A DNA stretch of 64,000 bases, taken from assembly GCA_030038415.1 (NCBI GenBank), contig JASHOX010000289.1, positions 1 through 64,000 on the forward strand. The letters run 5' to 3'. Below the pieces are notes generated by a model. That model searched no databases and was not told the DNA's origin. It was given only the letters and a program-made list of their open reading frames with translations. The position numbers and the translations under genes were made by a program. Source of the stretch: Xanthobacteraceae bacterium (GTDB taxonomy: Bacteria; Pseudomonadota; Alphaproteobacteria; Rhizobiales; Xanthobacteraceae). Numbering within the stretch: position 1 is the first letter of the stretch; the number at the start of each line of letters is the position of its first letter. Shown here one piece after another: positions 31,938 through 41,306 of this stretch.

Positions 31938-33332
31938 ATGGCTGTCGCCATACACGATGTCGGGCGCAAGCTCGACGCTCTGCCGCTTGGCCGCTTTCAC
32001 TATCGTCTCACCGGCTTGATCGTCGGCGGCTTGTTCGTCGATCAGTTCGATAATTACATCACCGGCGGCGTTCTCGGCGCGGCGGTCAAGGAAGGCTGGT
32101 CGACCATGTCGATGAATGCGCTGTTTATCAGCGCAGGCACCGCCGGCATGACCATCGGCTCGATCGCCGCGGGCTGGATCGGCGACCGCTACGGCCGCCG
32201 TTTCAGCTTTCAATTGAATCTGTTGATCTTCGGGCTGTTCTCGTTTGCAGCGGCGGCGTCACCGACCATGGGCTGGCTCACCGTGTCCCGCTTCCTGATG
32301 GGATTAGGCATGGGCGCGGAGTTCGTCATCGCCTACACCATGTTGAGCGAGTTCGTGCCGCCGAAGACGCGGGGCCGCTGGCAGGCCTCGATGGCGGTGA
32401 TTTCCAACGGCGCGGTCTTCGTTTCCAGCCTGTGCGGCTTTCTGATCATTCCGCACTACGGCTGGCGTTGGGTATTCGTTATTGCCGGCGTTGCCGCGCT
32501 GGTGGTCTGGACGTTGCGCAAGGCGTTGCCCGAATCGCCGCGCTGGCTGGAAAGCCAGGGCCGCAACGCTGAGGCCGAAAAAGTCGTCGACGACATCGTG
32601 CACGAATTGGGACTTAAGGAGGCGCCAGCCGGCTCGCCAACAGCGGCGCCGACCGCGGTCGCGGCCGACGTGCCGTTTATGGTGCTGTTTTCGCCGCCGG
32701 TCATTCGCCGCACGCTGCTCGCCATCATCCTGATGACTGCCGGGCTGACGGTGTCCTATGGCTACACCAACTGGCTGCCGACCTTCTTCATCAAGCAGGG
32801 CATGAGCTTAAACACGTCGATCGGCTTCACCGTCATCATGAGCCTCGGCGGCACGCTCGGCGCCCTGATCGCATTCGCGGTCGGCGACAGGTTCGACCGC
32901 AAGCCGAGCCTGACGATCGCCGGCATCTGCGCGCTGGTCTTCGGCATCCTGTTCGCGCAGGGCAACAGCGTGTTGTGGGTCAATTCGTTCGGGCTCCTTC
33001 TGCTCGGCTCGCTGTTCTGCTTCACGACGCTGTCGATCGCGGTCTATATGCCGGAACTGTTCGCCACTGAATATCGCGCCCGCGGCGCCGGCGTCGCCTT
33101 CACCTGCGCCCGGATCGGGATCGTAGTCACGCCGTTCCCGATCGTCTGGGCTTTCGACTTCGCCGGGCTCGCCGCGGTGACGACGATGTTCTCGGTGTTC
33201 TTGGTCATCGCGCTCGTTGCGCTGTGGCTGCTTGGTGTCGAAACACGCGCCAAGCCGCTCGAGGAAACGGCGCCGGTCCTCGATCAAGCACCGGAGCCGC
33301 TTCCGGCGCGCGCGGCGCCGGCGGCTGAATAG
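31938..33332 (+). CDS. MFS transporter
   Basis: 464 residues, start preceded by GGGGAGGCAACC. Twelve hydrophobic segments. Motif A between helices 2 and 3 reads GWIGDRYGRR, and GDRFDRK appears in the second half. Residues about 210-240 form the central cytoplasmic loop. Helix 1 has LIVGGLFVDQFDNYITGG, with an Asp as in aromatic-acid and sugar-type families. The C terminus is Pro/Ala-rich. The substrate is probably an organic acid or aromatic compound. The LVIVD protein gene starts 4 bases after the stop. Confidence 0.92.
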   Translation: MAVAIHDVGRKLDALPLGRFHYRLTGLIVGGLFVDQFDNYITGGVLGAAVKEGWSTMSMNALFISAGTAGMTIGSIAAGWIGDRYGRRFSFQLNLLIFGLFSFAAAASPTMGWLTVSRFLMGLGMGAEFVIAYTMLSEFVPPKTRGRWQASMAVISNGAVFVSSLCGFLIIPHYGWRWVFVIAGVAALVVWTLRKALPESPRWLESQGRNAEAEKVVDDIVHELGLKEAPAGSPTAAPTAVAADVPFMVLFSPPVIRRTLLAIILMTAGLTVSYGYTNWLPTFFIKQGMSLNTSIGFTVIMSLGGTLGALIAFAVGDRFDRKPSLTIAGICALVFGILFAQGNSVLWVNSFGLLLLGSLFCFTTLSIAVYMPELFATEYRARGAGVAFTCARIGIVVTPFPIVWAFDFAGLAAVTTMFSVFLVIALVALWLLGVETRAKPLEETAPVLDQAPEPLPARAAPAAE

Positions 33333-33336
33333 CCCG

Positions 33337-34569
33337 ATGCAGGCAGCGAGCCAGCGCAACGTCCGGTTCATCGGGCACAGCGACCAAGGCGGGCGCAGCG
33401 ACGGCGTGCAGGTGATGGTCCATCGCGGCCATGCCTATATCGGCCATATCTTCAGCGGCGGTTTCTCGGTCGTCGACGTCCGCGATCCGAGAAATCCGCA
33501 CGCGGTCGCCTTCGTCCCGACGCCGGAGAACACCTGGGCGCTGCATCTGCAGGTGCATGACGATCTGCTCCTCGTCGTCAACGCCGCCAATGTGTGGACC
33601 GCACAGAAGGTCGCGAGCGACAAGGAGTTCTTCTCGCGACCGCTCACCGAATCCTTCGATCGCCATGGCATGTCGTTTGCCGCCGGGCTTCGGATTTACG
33701 ACATTTCGCAGCCGGCAAAACCGCGTGAGATCGCGTTCATGCCGGTCAAGGGACTTGGACCGCATCGCATCTGGTATGTCGGCGGCCGCTACGCTTACAT
33801 CTCGGCGCATTTCGAGGGCTTTACCGACCGCATCCTCGCCATCGTCGACATCGGCGATCCGACGAGGCCGCACATCGTCGGCCGCTGGTGGCTGCCGGGC
33901 ATGTGGCAGGCGGGCGGCGAGACGCCGCAATGGCCGCAAGGCCGCCGTTACGCGCTGCACCACGCCGTCGTCGCCGGCGCCACCGCCTATGGCGCATGGC
34001 TCGACGGCGGCCTCACCGTGCTCGACGTCGCCGATCCGACTAAGCCGCGGCTTGTTGCGCACCGCCTCTGGTCGCCGCCGCTCGGCTCGACCACGCATTC
34101 GCCGCTGCAATTCCCCGATCGCAACCTGCTCATCGTCTCCGACGAACCGGCGCAGGACAATTGCGCCGACGGCATCAAGCGCATCTGGGTGTTCGACGTG
34201 CACGAGCCGGCCAATCCGGTCAGCATCGCCACCATGCCGCTGCCGGACGAAGAGCGCTATTGCGAGCTGCCGGGCAAATTCGGCCCGCATAATCTGCACG
34301 AGAACCGCCCCGGCGCCTTGCAAAATTCCAACCTTGTCTTTGCGACCTACTGCAATGCCGGACTGCGCGTCTTTGACATTACCGATCCGTTTCAACCCCA
34401 CGCCGCCGGGCATTTCGTGCCGCCGCCGCCGACCCGTCGCATGGACCCGCGACCGAACCGGCCGCTAGTCATCCAGTCGGGCGATGTCTTTGCCGCCGCG
34501 GATGGGCTTCTGTACATGACCGATTTCAACGCCGGCCTTTACATTTTGGAATATGAAGGCCGGAGCTGA
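33337..34569 (+). CDS. LVIVD-repeat beta-propeller protein
   Basis: 410 residues from the ATG at 33337, 4 bases after the MFS stop. Six repeats of the type L-x-I/V-x-D-I/V-x-D/E-P-x-x-P are visible, for example VVDVRDPRNP, IYDISQPAKP, IVDIGDPTRP, VLDVADPTKP, VFDVHEPANP and VFDITDPFQP, consistent with a propeller. No signal peptide, so it is cytoplasmic. The protein has many conserved His and Trp (HNLHENRP, HHAVV) that could form an active site; the function of the family is not established. It is placed between a transporter and an epimerase. Confidence 0.9.
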   Translation: MQAASQRNVRFIGHSDQGGRSDGVQVMVHRGHAYIGHIFSGGFSVVDVRDPRNPHAVAFVPTPENTWALHLQVHDDLLLVVNAANVWTAQKVASDKEFFSRPLTESFDRHGMSFAAGLRIYDISQPAKPREIAFMPVKGLGPHRIWYVGGRYAYISAHFEGFTDRILAIVDIGDPTRPHIVGRWWLPGMWQAGGETPQWPQGRRYALHHAVVAGATAYGAWLDGGLTVLDVADPTKPRLVAHRLWSPPLGSTTHSPLQFPDRNLLIVSDEPAQDNCADGIKRIWVFDVHEPANPVSIATMPLPDEERYCELPGKFGPHNLHENRPGALQNSNLVFATYCNAGLRVFDITDPFQPHAAGHFVPPPPTRRMDPRPNRPLVIQSGDVFAAADGLLYMTDFNAGLYILEYEGRS

Positions 34570-34613
34570 AGTTCACGCGCACTCCCGGCGCTGTCCACCA
34601 CGAAAGCGAAACG

Positions 34614-35639
34614 ATGCCGAGCGCCGTTTGGTCGAAGCCGAAAACCGTCATGGTGACCGGAGGCACCGGCTTTGTCGGCACCTATGTCTGCCGCCTGTTA
34701 GGGCAGCATGGACAGGCGGCCATCGCCGTCGGCGTCGAGCCTTTTTCCGAGGAGGCGCGGTTCGTTCTGGGTGAAACGGCCGCCGCGACGCGGTATGTCC
34801 GCGGCGACGTTTGCGACTCGGCGGGGCTTGACGCCATCTGCGTGCAATATGCGCCCGACGCCGTCGTCCATGCCGCCGGACTGGTCGGTCACGATATCTC
34901 GCTCGCCGATCCGGCGAAGACCTATGCCGTCAATGTCGGCGGCACCGTCAACGTTTTCGAAGCCGCGCGCCGAGCCAATATCGGGAAGGTGCTGCTGATC
35001 AGCAGCAATGCCGCCTATCACCGCAAAGAGCGCGACGTGTTCGACGAAACCCATCCGACGACGTCGATCTATGCCGGCAATCCGAATGCCCATTACGGCA
35101 CATCGAAGATGGCCGCCGAGCAAGTGGCGCTCGCTTATTACACGTTTCACGGCATCGATGCGCTGGCGATCCGCATCACCAGCATCTACGGCTTCGGCAT
35201 GAAGCCCGGGCAAATGCAGCTGAAGCAGATCGTCGAAGGTGCCGCGAACGGCCAAAAGCTGAAGATCGCCTCAGGCGGCCACGTAGTGCGCGACTATACC
35301 TATGTCGAAGATTCCGCCGCCGGCATCGTCGCCATTCTCAATTTCGATACGCGGTCGATCGCGCAGCGCATCTTTAATATTTCACGCGGCGAGCTGACCA
35401 GCACCTTCGACATCGCCGAGGCGGCTCGCGCTGCTTTTCCCGACGCCAGCATCGAAGTCAGCGGCGAGATGACGGAATTCGAAAAGGCGACGTTAAAGCA
35501 GCGCGCACCCCTGTCGTGGGCCAAAGCCGAAAAAGTATTCGGCTACCGGCCGCGATATTCGCTGCGCCAGGGCATCGAGAGCTATGCCGAACTTTATACC
35601 GCTTTCAAAAAGCACTCGCCCCCGCTCGCCTCGACATGA
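34614..35639 (+). CDS. NAD-dependent epimerase/dehydratase family protein
   Basis: 341 residues. Extended SDR: MVTGGTGFVGTYVC (Gly-rich loop), VVHAAGL, then ISSNAAYH and YGTSKMAAEQ with the catalytic Tyr and Lys. C-terminal substrate-binding part from about residue 180. It probably acts on a sugar or lactone; the exact reaction is not deducible. Following the MFS and propeller genes, it suggests uptake and conversion of one compound. The next gene follows 26 bases after the stop. Confidence 0.9.
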   Translation: MPSAVWSKPKTVMVTGGTGFVGTYVCRLLGQHGQAAIAVGVEPFSEEARFVLGETAAATRYVRGDVCDSAGLDAICVQYAPDAVVHAAGLVGHDISLADPAKTYAVNVGGTVNVFEAARRANIGKVLLISSNAAYHRKERDVFDETHPTTSIYAGNPNAHYGTSKMAAEQVALAYYTFHGIDALAIRITSIYGFGMKPGQMQLKQIVEGAANGQKLKIASGGHVVRDYTYVEDSAAGIVAILNFDTRSIAQRIFNISRGELTSTFDIAEAARAAFPDASIEVSGEMTEFEKATLKQRAPLSWAKAEKVFGYRPRYSLRQGIESYAELYTAFKKHSPPLAST

Positions 35640-35665
35640 TGAAGTGAACGCGTCAATCTGACGTC

Positions 35666-36376
35666 ATGCGTCGGCTCACCATCATCGTCCCGGTGCTCAA
35701 CGAGGCGGTCATCCTGGCTGACGCGCTTGCGGCGCTTGCGCCGTTACGCGCCCGCGGTGCCGAGGTGATCGTCGTCGACAGCGGCTCGAGCGACGGCTCG
35801 CCCGATCTGGCGCGGCCGCTCGCCGACCAAGTGGTCGCCGCTCCACGGGGACGTGGCGCGCCATTGAATTTGGGGGCGGCCCTCGGCACTGGCGACGCGC
35901 TGCTTTTCCTGCACGCCGACACCGCGCTGCCGCAAGACGCCGATCGCTTGATTGCCGCAGCCCTCAGCCGCCGTGCCTGGGGCCGCTTCGATCTGCGTAT
36001 TGCCGGACGGCACCCGCTGTTGACGGTCGTCGCCCACATGATCAACTGGCGCTCGCGATTAACTGGCATCGCCACCGGCGATCAGGCGATCTTCGTCACC
36101 CGCGCGGCATTCATGGCGGTCGGCGGGTTCCCCGACCTACCGCTAATGGAGGACATCGCGATGTCGCGGCAACTCAAACGCCTGTGCCGGCCGTGCTGCG
36201 TTGGCGCGCCGGTCGTCACGTCCGGCCGGCGCTGGGAGCACCACGGCGTTCTGCGCACCATCGTGCTGATGTGGCGGCTGCGGCTTGCCTATTATTTCGG
36301 CGTCGAGCCGGCGCGGCTGGCGCTGCGTTACGGGCCTGTGCCGCCGTCAGCCGCGCAAGGCCGCGCCAGGCCATAG
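35666..36376 (+). CDS. TIGR04283-like family 2 glycosyltransferase
   Basis: 236 residues. GT-A start MRRLTIIVPVLNEAVILADALAAL, VIVVDSGSSDGSPD, and LHADTALP (the D-x-D-like motif), then GDQAIFVTRAAFMAVGGFP and LMEDIAMSRQLKR (the ED motif of the family). Matches the small glycosyltransferases often found with radical-SAM/seleno-domain partners; no such partner is next to it here. The last 30 bases overlap the end of the convergent oxidoreductase gene. Confidence 0.88.
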   Translation: MRRLTIIVPVLNEAVILADALAALAPLRARGAEVIVVDSGSSDGSPDLARPLADQVVAAPRGRGAPLNLGAALGTGDALLFLHADTALPQDADRLIAAALSRRAWGRFDLRIAGRHPLLTVVAHMINWRSRLTGIATGDQAIFVTRAAFMAVGGFPDLPLMEDIAMSRQLKRLCRPCCVGAPVVTSGRRWEHHGVLRTIVLMWRLRLAYYFGVEPARLALRYGPVPPSAAQGRARP

Positions 36377-37447
36377 CTTCGGCGCCGCGCGCGCATATTG
36401 CTTCGGACGCGGCACATCGGCGTCGAGCTCCTGCGCGGCACGCCAGGCCCAATGTGGATCATCGAGAAAGGCGCGGGCCATCGCGACCATGTCGGCCTTG
36501 CCGCTCGCGACAATCTCTTCGGCCTGTTTGGCGCCAGCGATCATGCCAACGGCGCGTACCGCAATGCCGCATTCGCGGCGCACCCGTTCTGCGGCCGGAA
36601 CGTTGAAGCCGGCATCGTTCGGCCAGCGGCTCTCGGGGGTGATGTTGGCGGATGAGATATCGAGGTAATCGAGTCCGGCGGCCTTGAGCACCTTCCCGGC
36701 CGCCACCGCATCGTCGACGGTAAGGCCGCCCTCGACCCAATCGGTGCCGGTGATGCGCGCGCCGAACGGAACGCTGCGCGGCACCGCGGTGCGGACCGAG
36801 CGCACCACTTCCAGCGGGAATTTCATGCGGCCTTCGAACGAGCCGCCATAGGCATCATTGCGCTTGTTCGACAAGGGCGACAGGAAGCTGTGCAGCAGAT
36901 AGCCGTGGGCGAAATGCAATTCGATCGCATCGAAACCGATCCGCAGCGCGCGTTTGGCGGAGTCGGTGAACGATGCAGTGACCCGCGCCATGTCGTCCTC
37001 GGTCATGGCCCGCGGGGTGTGCCAGCCCGGCCCGAACGGCACCGCCGAAGGCCCGATCGTCGGCCAGGGGTCTTCGGCATCCGTGAGCGCCTTGGCGCCC
37101 TCCCACGGACGTTGTGACGATGCTTTGCGGCCGGCATGGGCCAGCTGAACGCCGAGCTTGGCGTTGCCGATGCGGCGGCAATGATCGACGATCCGCGCCA
37201 GCGCCGCCTCGCAGTCATCGGAATACAATCCGAGGCAGCCATGGGTAATGCGGCCACGCCGCTCGACATGGGTGGCCTCGATGACCAAAAGCCCGGCGCC
37301 GGAGTTCGACAGCATGCCGAGATGGGTCATGTGCCAATCGTTACCGACGCCATCGTCGGCGCTGTATTGGCACATCGGCGACACGACGATGCGGTTCGGC
37401 AAAGTGAGGTCGGCAAGTTTAATCGGCGAGAACAAAGCGCTCGGCAT
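36347..37447 (-). CDS. Old Yellow Enzyme family oxidoreductase (YqjM class)
   Basis: 366 residues. FMN-binding TIM barrel: the N-terminal IVVSPMCQYSAD carries the Cys of the YqjM class, and IELHFAHGYLLHSFLSPLSNKR with the paired His and the region that binds FMN follows. GARITGTDWVEGG and the C-terminal ADMVAMARAFL are typical. It reduces activated C=C bonds with NAD(P)H. Class III enzymes are often stress or xenobiotic enzymes. 3' end overlaps the glycosyltransferase gene by 30 bases. Confidence 0.93.
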   Translation of the reverse strand: MPSALFSPIKLADLTLPNRIVVSPMCQYSADDGVGNDWHMTHLGMLSNSGAGLLVIEATHVERRGRITHGCLGLYSDDCEAALARIVDHCRRIGNAKLGVQLAHAGRKASSQRPWEGAKALTDAEDPWPTIGPSAVPFGPGWHTPRAMTEDDMARVTASFTDSAKRALRIGFDAIELHFAHGYLLHSFLSPLSNKRNDAYGGSFEGRMKFPLEVVRSVRTAVPRSVPFGARITGTDWVEGGLTVDDAVAAGKVLKAAGLDYLDISSANITPESRWPNDAGFNVPAAERVRRECGIAVRAVGMIAGAKQAEEIVASGKADMVAMARAFLDDPHWAWRAAQELDADVPRPKQYARAAPKLWPGAALRG

Positions 37448-37588
37448 CGATGCTCACATACGGTTCGAGGAATGGGGCCCAAGGATCAAAGATGAGGGTC
37501 GAGAGATGACACCACTGCGGATGATGGCGCGATTTGCGCCCTCGCCAGCGGTTTCCAGGCTGTGGATAACGTGTCCCGCGCCCGGAAT

Positions 37589-37879
37589 CTAGTCGGGCCA
37601 AGGCGCCGCGGCCATGCCGGCCGACAGCGGCCGTGGCGGCAGCTCGCCATCATCGCCCTGCAACAGATCCTCGCCGGTCAGCGGCATCCCGGCAATGGCG
37701 GCCCATTGGTCGCGCACCCGCAGCACTTTGCGCATTTCGTCGAGAAACTCAGCTTCGGTGAAATAATGCCGCCATCGCCCGCTGTCGCACAAATCGAGGA
37801 AATGCTCTTGCCGGCGCTCGATCAGGGCAAGCCAACGACGGGCAATATTGTCGTACCGGCCGGATTGCGGTTCCGACAT
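37589..37879 (-). CDS. TIGR03809-like small protein
   Basis: 96 residues. Conserved pattern: YDNIARRWLALIERRQEHFLDLCDSGRWRHYFTEAEFL in outline, then VLRVRDQWAAIAGMPL. It resembles the TIGR03809 family of Bradyrhizobium and Rhodopseudomonas, soluble and of unknown function. The C-terminal tail is Pro/Ala-rich. The next leftward gene is the OYE. Confidence 0.7.
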   Translation of the reverse strand: MSEPQSGRYDNIARRWLALIERRQEHFLDLCDSGRWRHYFTEAEFLDEMRKVLRVRDQWAAIAGMPLTGEDLLQGDDGELPPRPLSAGMAAAPWPD

Positions 37880-38042
37880 GGAGGTGCAACCAGAAGCGCA
37901 AAGTCAGAAACGCGGTTAAAATCGACGCTTCTGGATAAACAACGCGGGTTTGTTGATTCGGCAATCAAAATGAATGTGGCGACACCAAGGACTATTTGTT
38001 GACTTTTTGTTTGTTGATAATAGCGGGGAAGATTGATTCGGT

Positions 38043-39011
38043 TCAAAGCTTGACCCGCAGCCAGCTTGCCAGCTCGCCGACGATACCGCGGCGGAAGGTG
38101 AGCACGCAGGCGACGAAGATGGCGCCCTGGATCACCAGCACCCATTGGCCAAGCGGCGCCAGATAGTTCTCCATCGCGACGATGATGAAGGCGCCCGCCA
38201 CCGGGCCGAACACGGTGCCGAGACCGCCGACCAGCGTCATCAATATGACTTCGCCGGACATGGTCCAATGTACGTCGGTCAGCGAGGCGAGTTGGAACAC
38301 CAGTGCTTTGAGCGATCCGGCGAGCCCGGCCAGCGTCGCCGACAGCACGAAAGCGGCAAGCTTGTAGCGGTCGGTGCGGTAGCCGAGCGATATGCTGCGC
38401 AGCTCGTTTTCGCGGATCGCCTTGAGCACCTCGCCGAACGGTGAATTGATGATGCGATAGATCAGGAACAAGGCGGCGAGCACGACGACGAGAACGAACG
38501 CATACATCGTCATTTCGTTGTTGAGATCGAAGGCGCCGAACAATTTTCCGCGCGGCACGTCCTGGATGCCGTCCTCACCGCCGGTGAGTTTCACCCGCAA
38601 CGCCACGAGATACATCATCTGCGCCAGCGCCAGCGTGATCATGGCGAAATAAATGCCCTGGCGGCGAATGGCGATGGCGCCGCCGACAAAACCGAGCAAC
38701 GCCGCCGTCGCCGTGCCGATGACGACAGCGAGCTCCGGCTGCAGGCCCCAGGATTTCGCGGCATGAGCGGCGAGGTAGCTCGCCCAGCCGAAGAACAGCG
38801 CATGGCCGAACGACACCAGCCCGACATATCCGATCAGAAGATTGAAGGCGCAGGCGAACAGAGCGAAGCACAGCGCCTTCATGACAAAGACTGGATAAAG
38901 CACGAACGGCGCGACGACGAGACACGTGACCATGACGACGGCGGCAATGCCGAGGCCCGAATCCGTCCTGCGATGAAGCCGTATTGCCGCCGCATCAGCC
39001 GTGTTCGCCAT
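38043..39011 (-). CDS. livM: Branched-chain amino-acid type ABC transporter permease LivM
   Basis: 322 residues, about ten membrane helices. Signature YVGLVSFGHALFFGWASYLAA and GSLKALVF, then GLGTVFGPVAGAFI (the EAA-like loop). It shares one base with the end of livH (TGATG). Order in the operon on the minus strand is livG, livF, binding protein, livH, livM, so this is the last gene. The substrate may be a branched-chain amino acid, but such systems also carry urea or aromatic acids. Confidence 0.92.
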   Translation of the reverse strand: MANTADAAAIRLHRRTDSGLGIAAVVMVTCLVVAPFVLYPVFVMKALCFALFACAFNLLIGYVGLVSFGHALFFGWASYLAAHAAKSWGLQPELAVVIGTATAALLGFVGGAIAIRRQGIYFAMITLALAQMMYLVALRVKLTGGEDGIQDVPRGKLFGAFDLNNEMTMYAFVLVVVLAALFLIYRIINSPFGEVLKAIRENELRSISLGYRTDRYKLAAFVLSATLAGLAGSLKALVFQLASLTDVHWTMSGEVILMTLVGGLGTVFGPVAGAFIIVAMENYLAPLGQWVLVIQGAIFVACVLTFRRGIVGELASWLRVKL

Positions 39012-39898
39012 CAGATGCCTCGCCCGAATAATCCGGCCGGACGGATCAACAGCACAATGACCATGATGACGAAGATCACCGTATTCGACGCTTCGGGAAA
39101 AAACACCTTGGTGAAGCCCTCGACGATGCCGAGCGTGAAGCCGGTGAGGATCGCGCCCATGATCGAGCCCATACCGCCGATCACCACGACCGCGAACACC
39201 ACGATGATGATGTCGGAGCCCATCTGCGGCGACACATTATAGATCGGCGCCGCCATTACCCCGGCCAACGCCGCAAGCCCGACGCCAAAACCGTAGGTCA
39301 GCGTCACGAGGCGCGGCACATCGATGCCGAAGGCTCGGACCAGCGTCGGATTTTCTGTTGCGGCGCGCAGATAGGAGCCGAGCCGCGTGCGCTCGATGGC
39401 GAACCAGGTGACCAGGCAAACCGCAAGCGAGAAGACGATCACCCAGGCCCGATAGTTCGGCAGAAACATGAAGCCGAGATTGTGCCCACCTTGCAGCGCG
39501 TCTGGTATGTCATACGGTTTGCCGGAGGAGCCGTAATAATTCCGGAACACGCCTTCGATGATCAGCGCCAGACCGAAGGTTAGCAGCAGACCGTAAAGAG
39601 GATCGAGCTTCTGCAGCCGCGCCAGAAACAGCCGCTCGATGATAATGCCCGTGGCGCCGACCAAAATCGGAACGATGACAAGCGCAGCCCAATAATTGAT
39701 CCCCAGATATTGCAGCAGCATGTAGGCGACGAACGCGCCCATCATGTACTGCGCGCCGTGGGTGAAATTGATGATGTTGAGCATGCCGAAGATGACGGCC
39801 AGGCCGAGGCTTAATAATGCATAGAACGAGCCATTGATCAGTCCGAGCAGCAACTGTCCGAACAGCGCATAGGATGGAACTCCGAAAATCTCGAACAT
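39011..39898 (-). CDS. livH: Branched-chain amino-acid type ABC transporter permease LivH
   Basis: 295 residues, about eight membrane helices. Signature GLINGSFYALLSLGLAVIFGMLNIINFTHGAQYMMGA in outline, and GGMGSIMGAILTGFTLGIVEG for the cytoplasmic loop that contacts the ATPase. Forms the membrane pore with LivM. Preceded by the binding protein gene with about 160 bases between, containing a small hairpin. Confidence 0.93.
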   Translation of the reverse strand: MFEIFGVPSYALFGQLLLGLINGSFYALLSLGLAVIFGMLNIINFTHGAQYMMGAFVAYMLLQYLGINYWAALVIVPILVGATGIIIERLFLARLQKLDPLYGLLLTFGLALIIEGVFRNYYGSSGKPYDIPDALQGGHNLGFMFLPNYRAWVIVFSLAVCLVTWFAIERTRLGSYLRAATENPTLVRAFGIDVPRLVTLTYGFGVGLAALAGVMAAPIYNVSPQMGSDIIIVVFAVVVIGGMGSIMGAILTGFTLGIVEGFTKVFFPEASNTVIFVIMVIVLLIRPAGLFGRGI

Positions 39899-40024
39899 GC
39901 CACCGCGCTCGCTCTGTCTTCACTAGCACGCCCTATTCCGCTTCCCTTTGCGGGGAGGACCGAGCTCGGAAGCGAGCAGGACAGGCGCAGAGCCGATGCT
40001 CCGACGTCGTCACGCTGCCCCGCC

Positions 40025-40046
40025 TCTGCCCTCCCCTTGGGGCAGA
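40025..40046. other. Hairpin between binding-protein gene and livH
   Basis: TCTGCCC / GGGCAGA arms of 7 bases with an 8-base loop lie just after the binding-protein stop and 127 bases before livH. Such intercistronic hairpins are often used to protect the upstream mRNA, raising the binding protein level above that of the permeases. No T tract. Confidence 0.45.
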
Positions 40047-40057
40047 AACAGAGCCCG

Positions 40058-41260
40058 TCAGTTCGTCACCAGCGGACAATTGTCGTCCTTCATCGGACGA
40101 AATGCTTGGTCCGCAGGGATGGTGGCCTTGAGAATGTAATCGTCGCCGGGATATTTCGATTCGGCCGGAGACTTGACCTGGAACAGATAGGCCGGATGGA
40201 TCTTGCGGCCGTCGGCGCGAATGATGCCCTTGCCGAACAGCGGATCGTCCGTCGGCATTTTCTTCATCTCATCGACCACGGCTTTGCCGTCTGCGGCGCT
40301 TTTGAGCGCGGCAACCGCTTTCAGATAATGCAAGGTCGCCGCATAGACGCCGGCTTGGTTCATGTTCGGGTATTTTCCCGGTCGCTCGACCTGCCACCGT
40401 TTGGTCCAGGCCCGCGTCGCGTCGTTCATATCCCAATAGAAGGTTTCGGTGAGCACCAGTCCCTGCGCGACCTTCAGGCCGAGCGCCTCGACGTCGCCGA
40501 TATAGAACAACAGCGCGGCAAAGTGCTGGCCGCCCGCAGTAATGCCGAACTCGGCACCCTGTTTGATCGAATTAATGGTGTCGCCACCGGCATTGGCCAG
40601 TCCGATGATTTTTGCCTTCGATTGCTGGGCCTGCAACAGGAAGGAAGAGAAGTCCTGGTTGTTCAGCGGATGGGCTACGCTGCCGAGCACCTTGCCGCCA
40701 TTGGCGAGCACGACTGCCGTGGCATCGCGTTCGAGCGCATGACCGAAGGCGTAATCGGACGTCAGGAAGAACCAGCTATCGCCGCCGTTCTTGACCAGAG
40801 CGCCGGCTGTTGCGTGGGCGAGCATCCAGGTGTCGTAAGTCCAATGCACCGTGTTGGGCGAGCATTTCGGTCCGGTCAGATCGGAAATGGCGGCGCCGGA
40901 AACCAGAAGCGCCTTGTTCTTTTCGCGCGCGACGTCACTCACCGCCAGCGCCACCGCGGAATTCGGCACGTCAACGATGGCATCAACATTTTGCGTATCG
41001 AACCATTGCCGCGCGATGCTCGAGCCGATGTCGGGTTTGTTCTGGTGATCGGCAACGATGATGTCGACCTTCATGTTGTGCGCAGCCGGATTGAAATCGG
41101 CCACCGCCATTTTGGCCGCGGCCACCGAGCCTGGACCGGTGTCGTCGGCATAGAGGCTCGACATGTCGGTAAGCACGCCGACCTTGACGTTGGTGGTTTG
41201 GGCATGCGCGGCCGTCGTCATCAACGCGGCGGCGAATGCCAGACTCGCTATAAGTCTCAT
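40058..41260 (-). CDS. ABC transporter substrate-binding protein (Liv/amide type)
   Basis: 400 residues; the ATG at 41260 follows GGGAGGTGTGTG. Signal peptide MRLIASLAFAAALMTTAAHA. The mature protein has the periplasmic binding protein type 1 fold: VKVGVLTDMSSLYADDTGPGS near the start, then FDTQNVDAIVDVPNS and FFLTSDYAFGHALERDA. It delivers the substrate to LivHM. The family includes amino-acid, amide/urea and aromatic-acid binders, so the ligand is open. Confidence 0.93.
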   Translation of the reverse strand: MRLIASLAFAAALMTTAAHAQTTNVKVGVLTDMSSLYADDTGPGSVAAAKMAVADFNPAAHNMKVDIIVADHQNKPDIGSSIARQWFDTQNVDAIVDVPNSAVALAVSDVAREKNKALLVSGAAISDLTGPKCSPNTVHWTYDTWMLAHATAGALVKNGGDSWFFLTSDYAFGHALERDATAVVLANGGKVLGSVAHPLNNQDFSSFLLQAQQSKAKIIGLANAGGDTINSIKQGAEFGITAGGQHFAALLFYIGDVEALGLKVAQGLVLTETFYWDMNDATRAWTKRWQVERPGKYPNMNQAGVYAATLHYLKAVAALKSAADGKAVVDEMKKMPTDDPLFGKGIIRADGRKIHPAYLFQVKSPAESKYPGDDYILKATIPADQAFRPMKDDNCPLVTN

Positions 41261-41306
41261 CACACACCTCCCTTTGTGCGGGCTTTTTGCCCTCTCTGTT
41301 GGTATA

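Noticed and set aside
33205-34413. 402-codon minus-strand frame
   Set aside because: Antisense to the LVIVD propeller gene.
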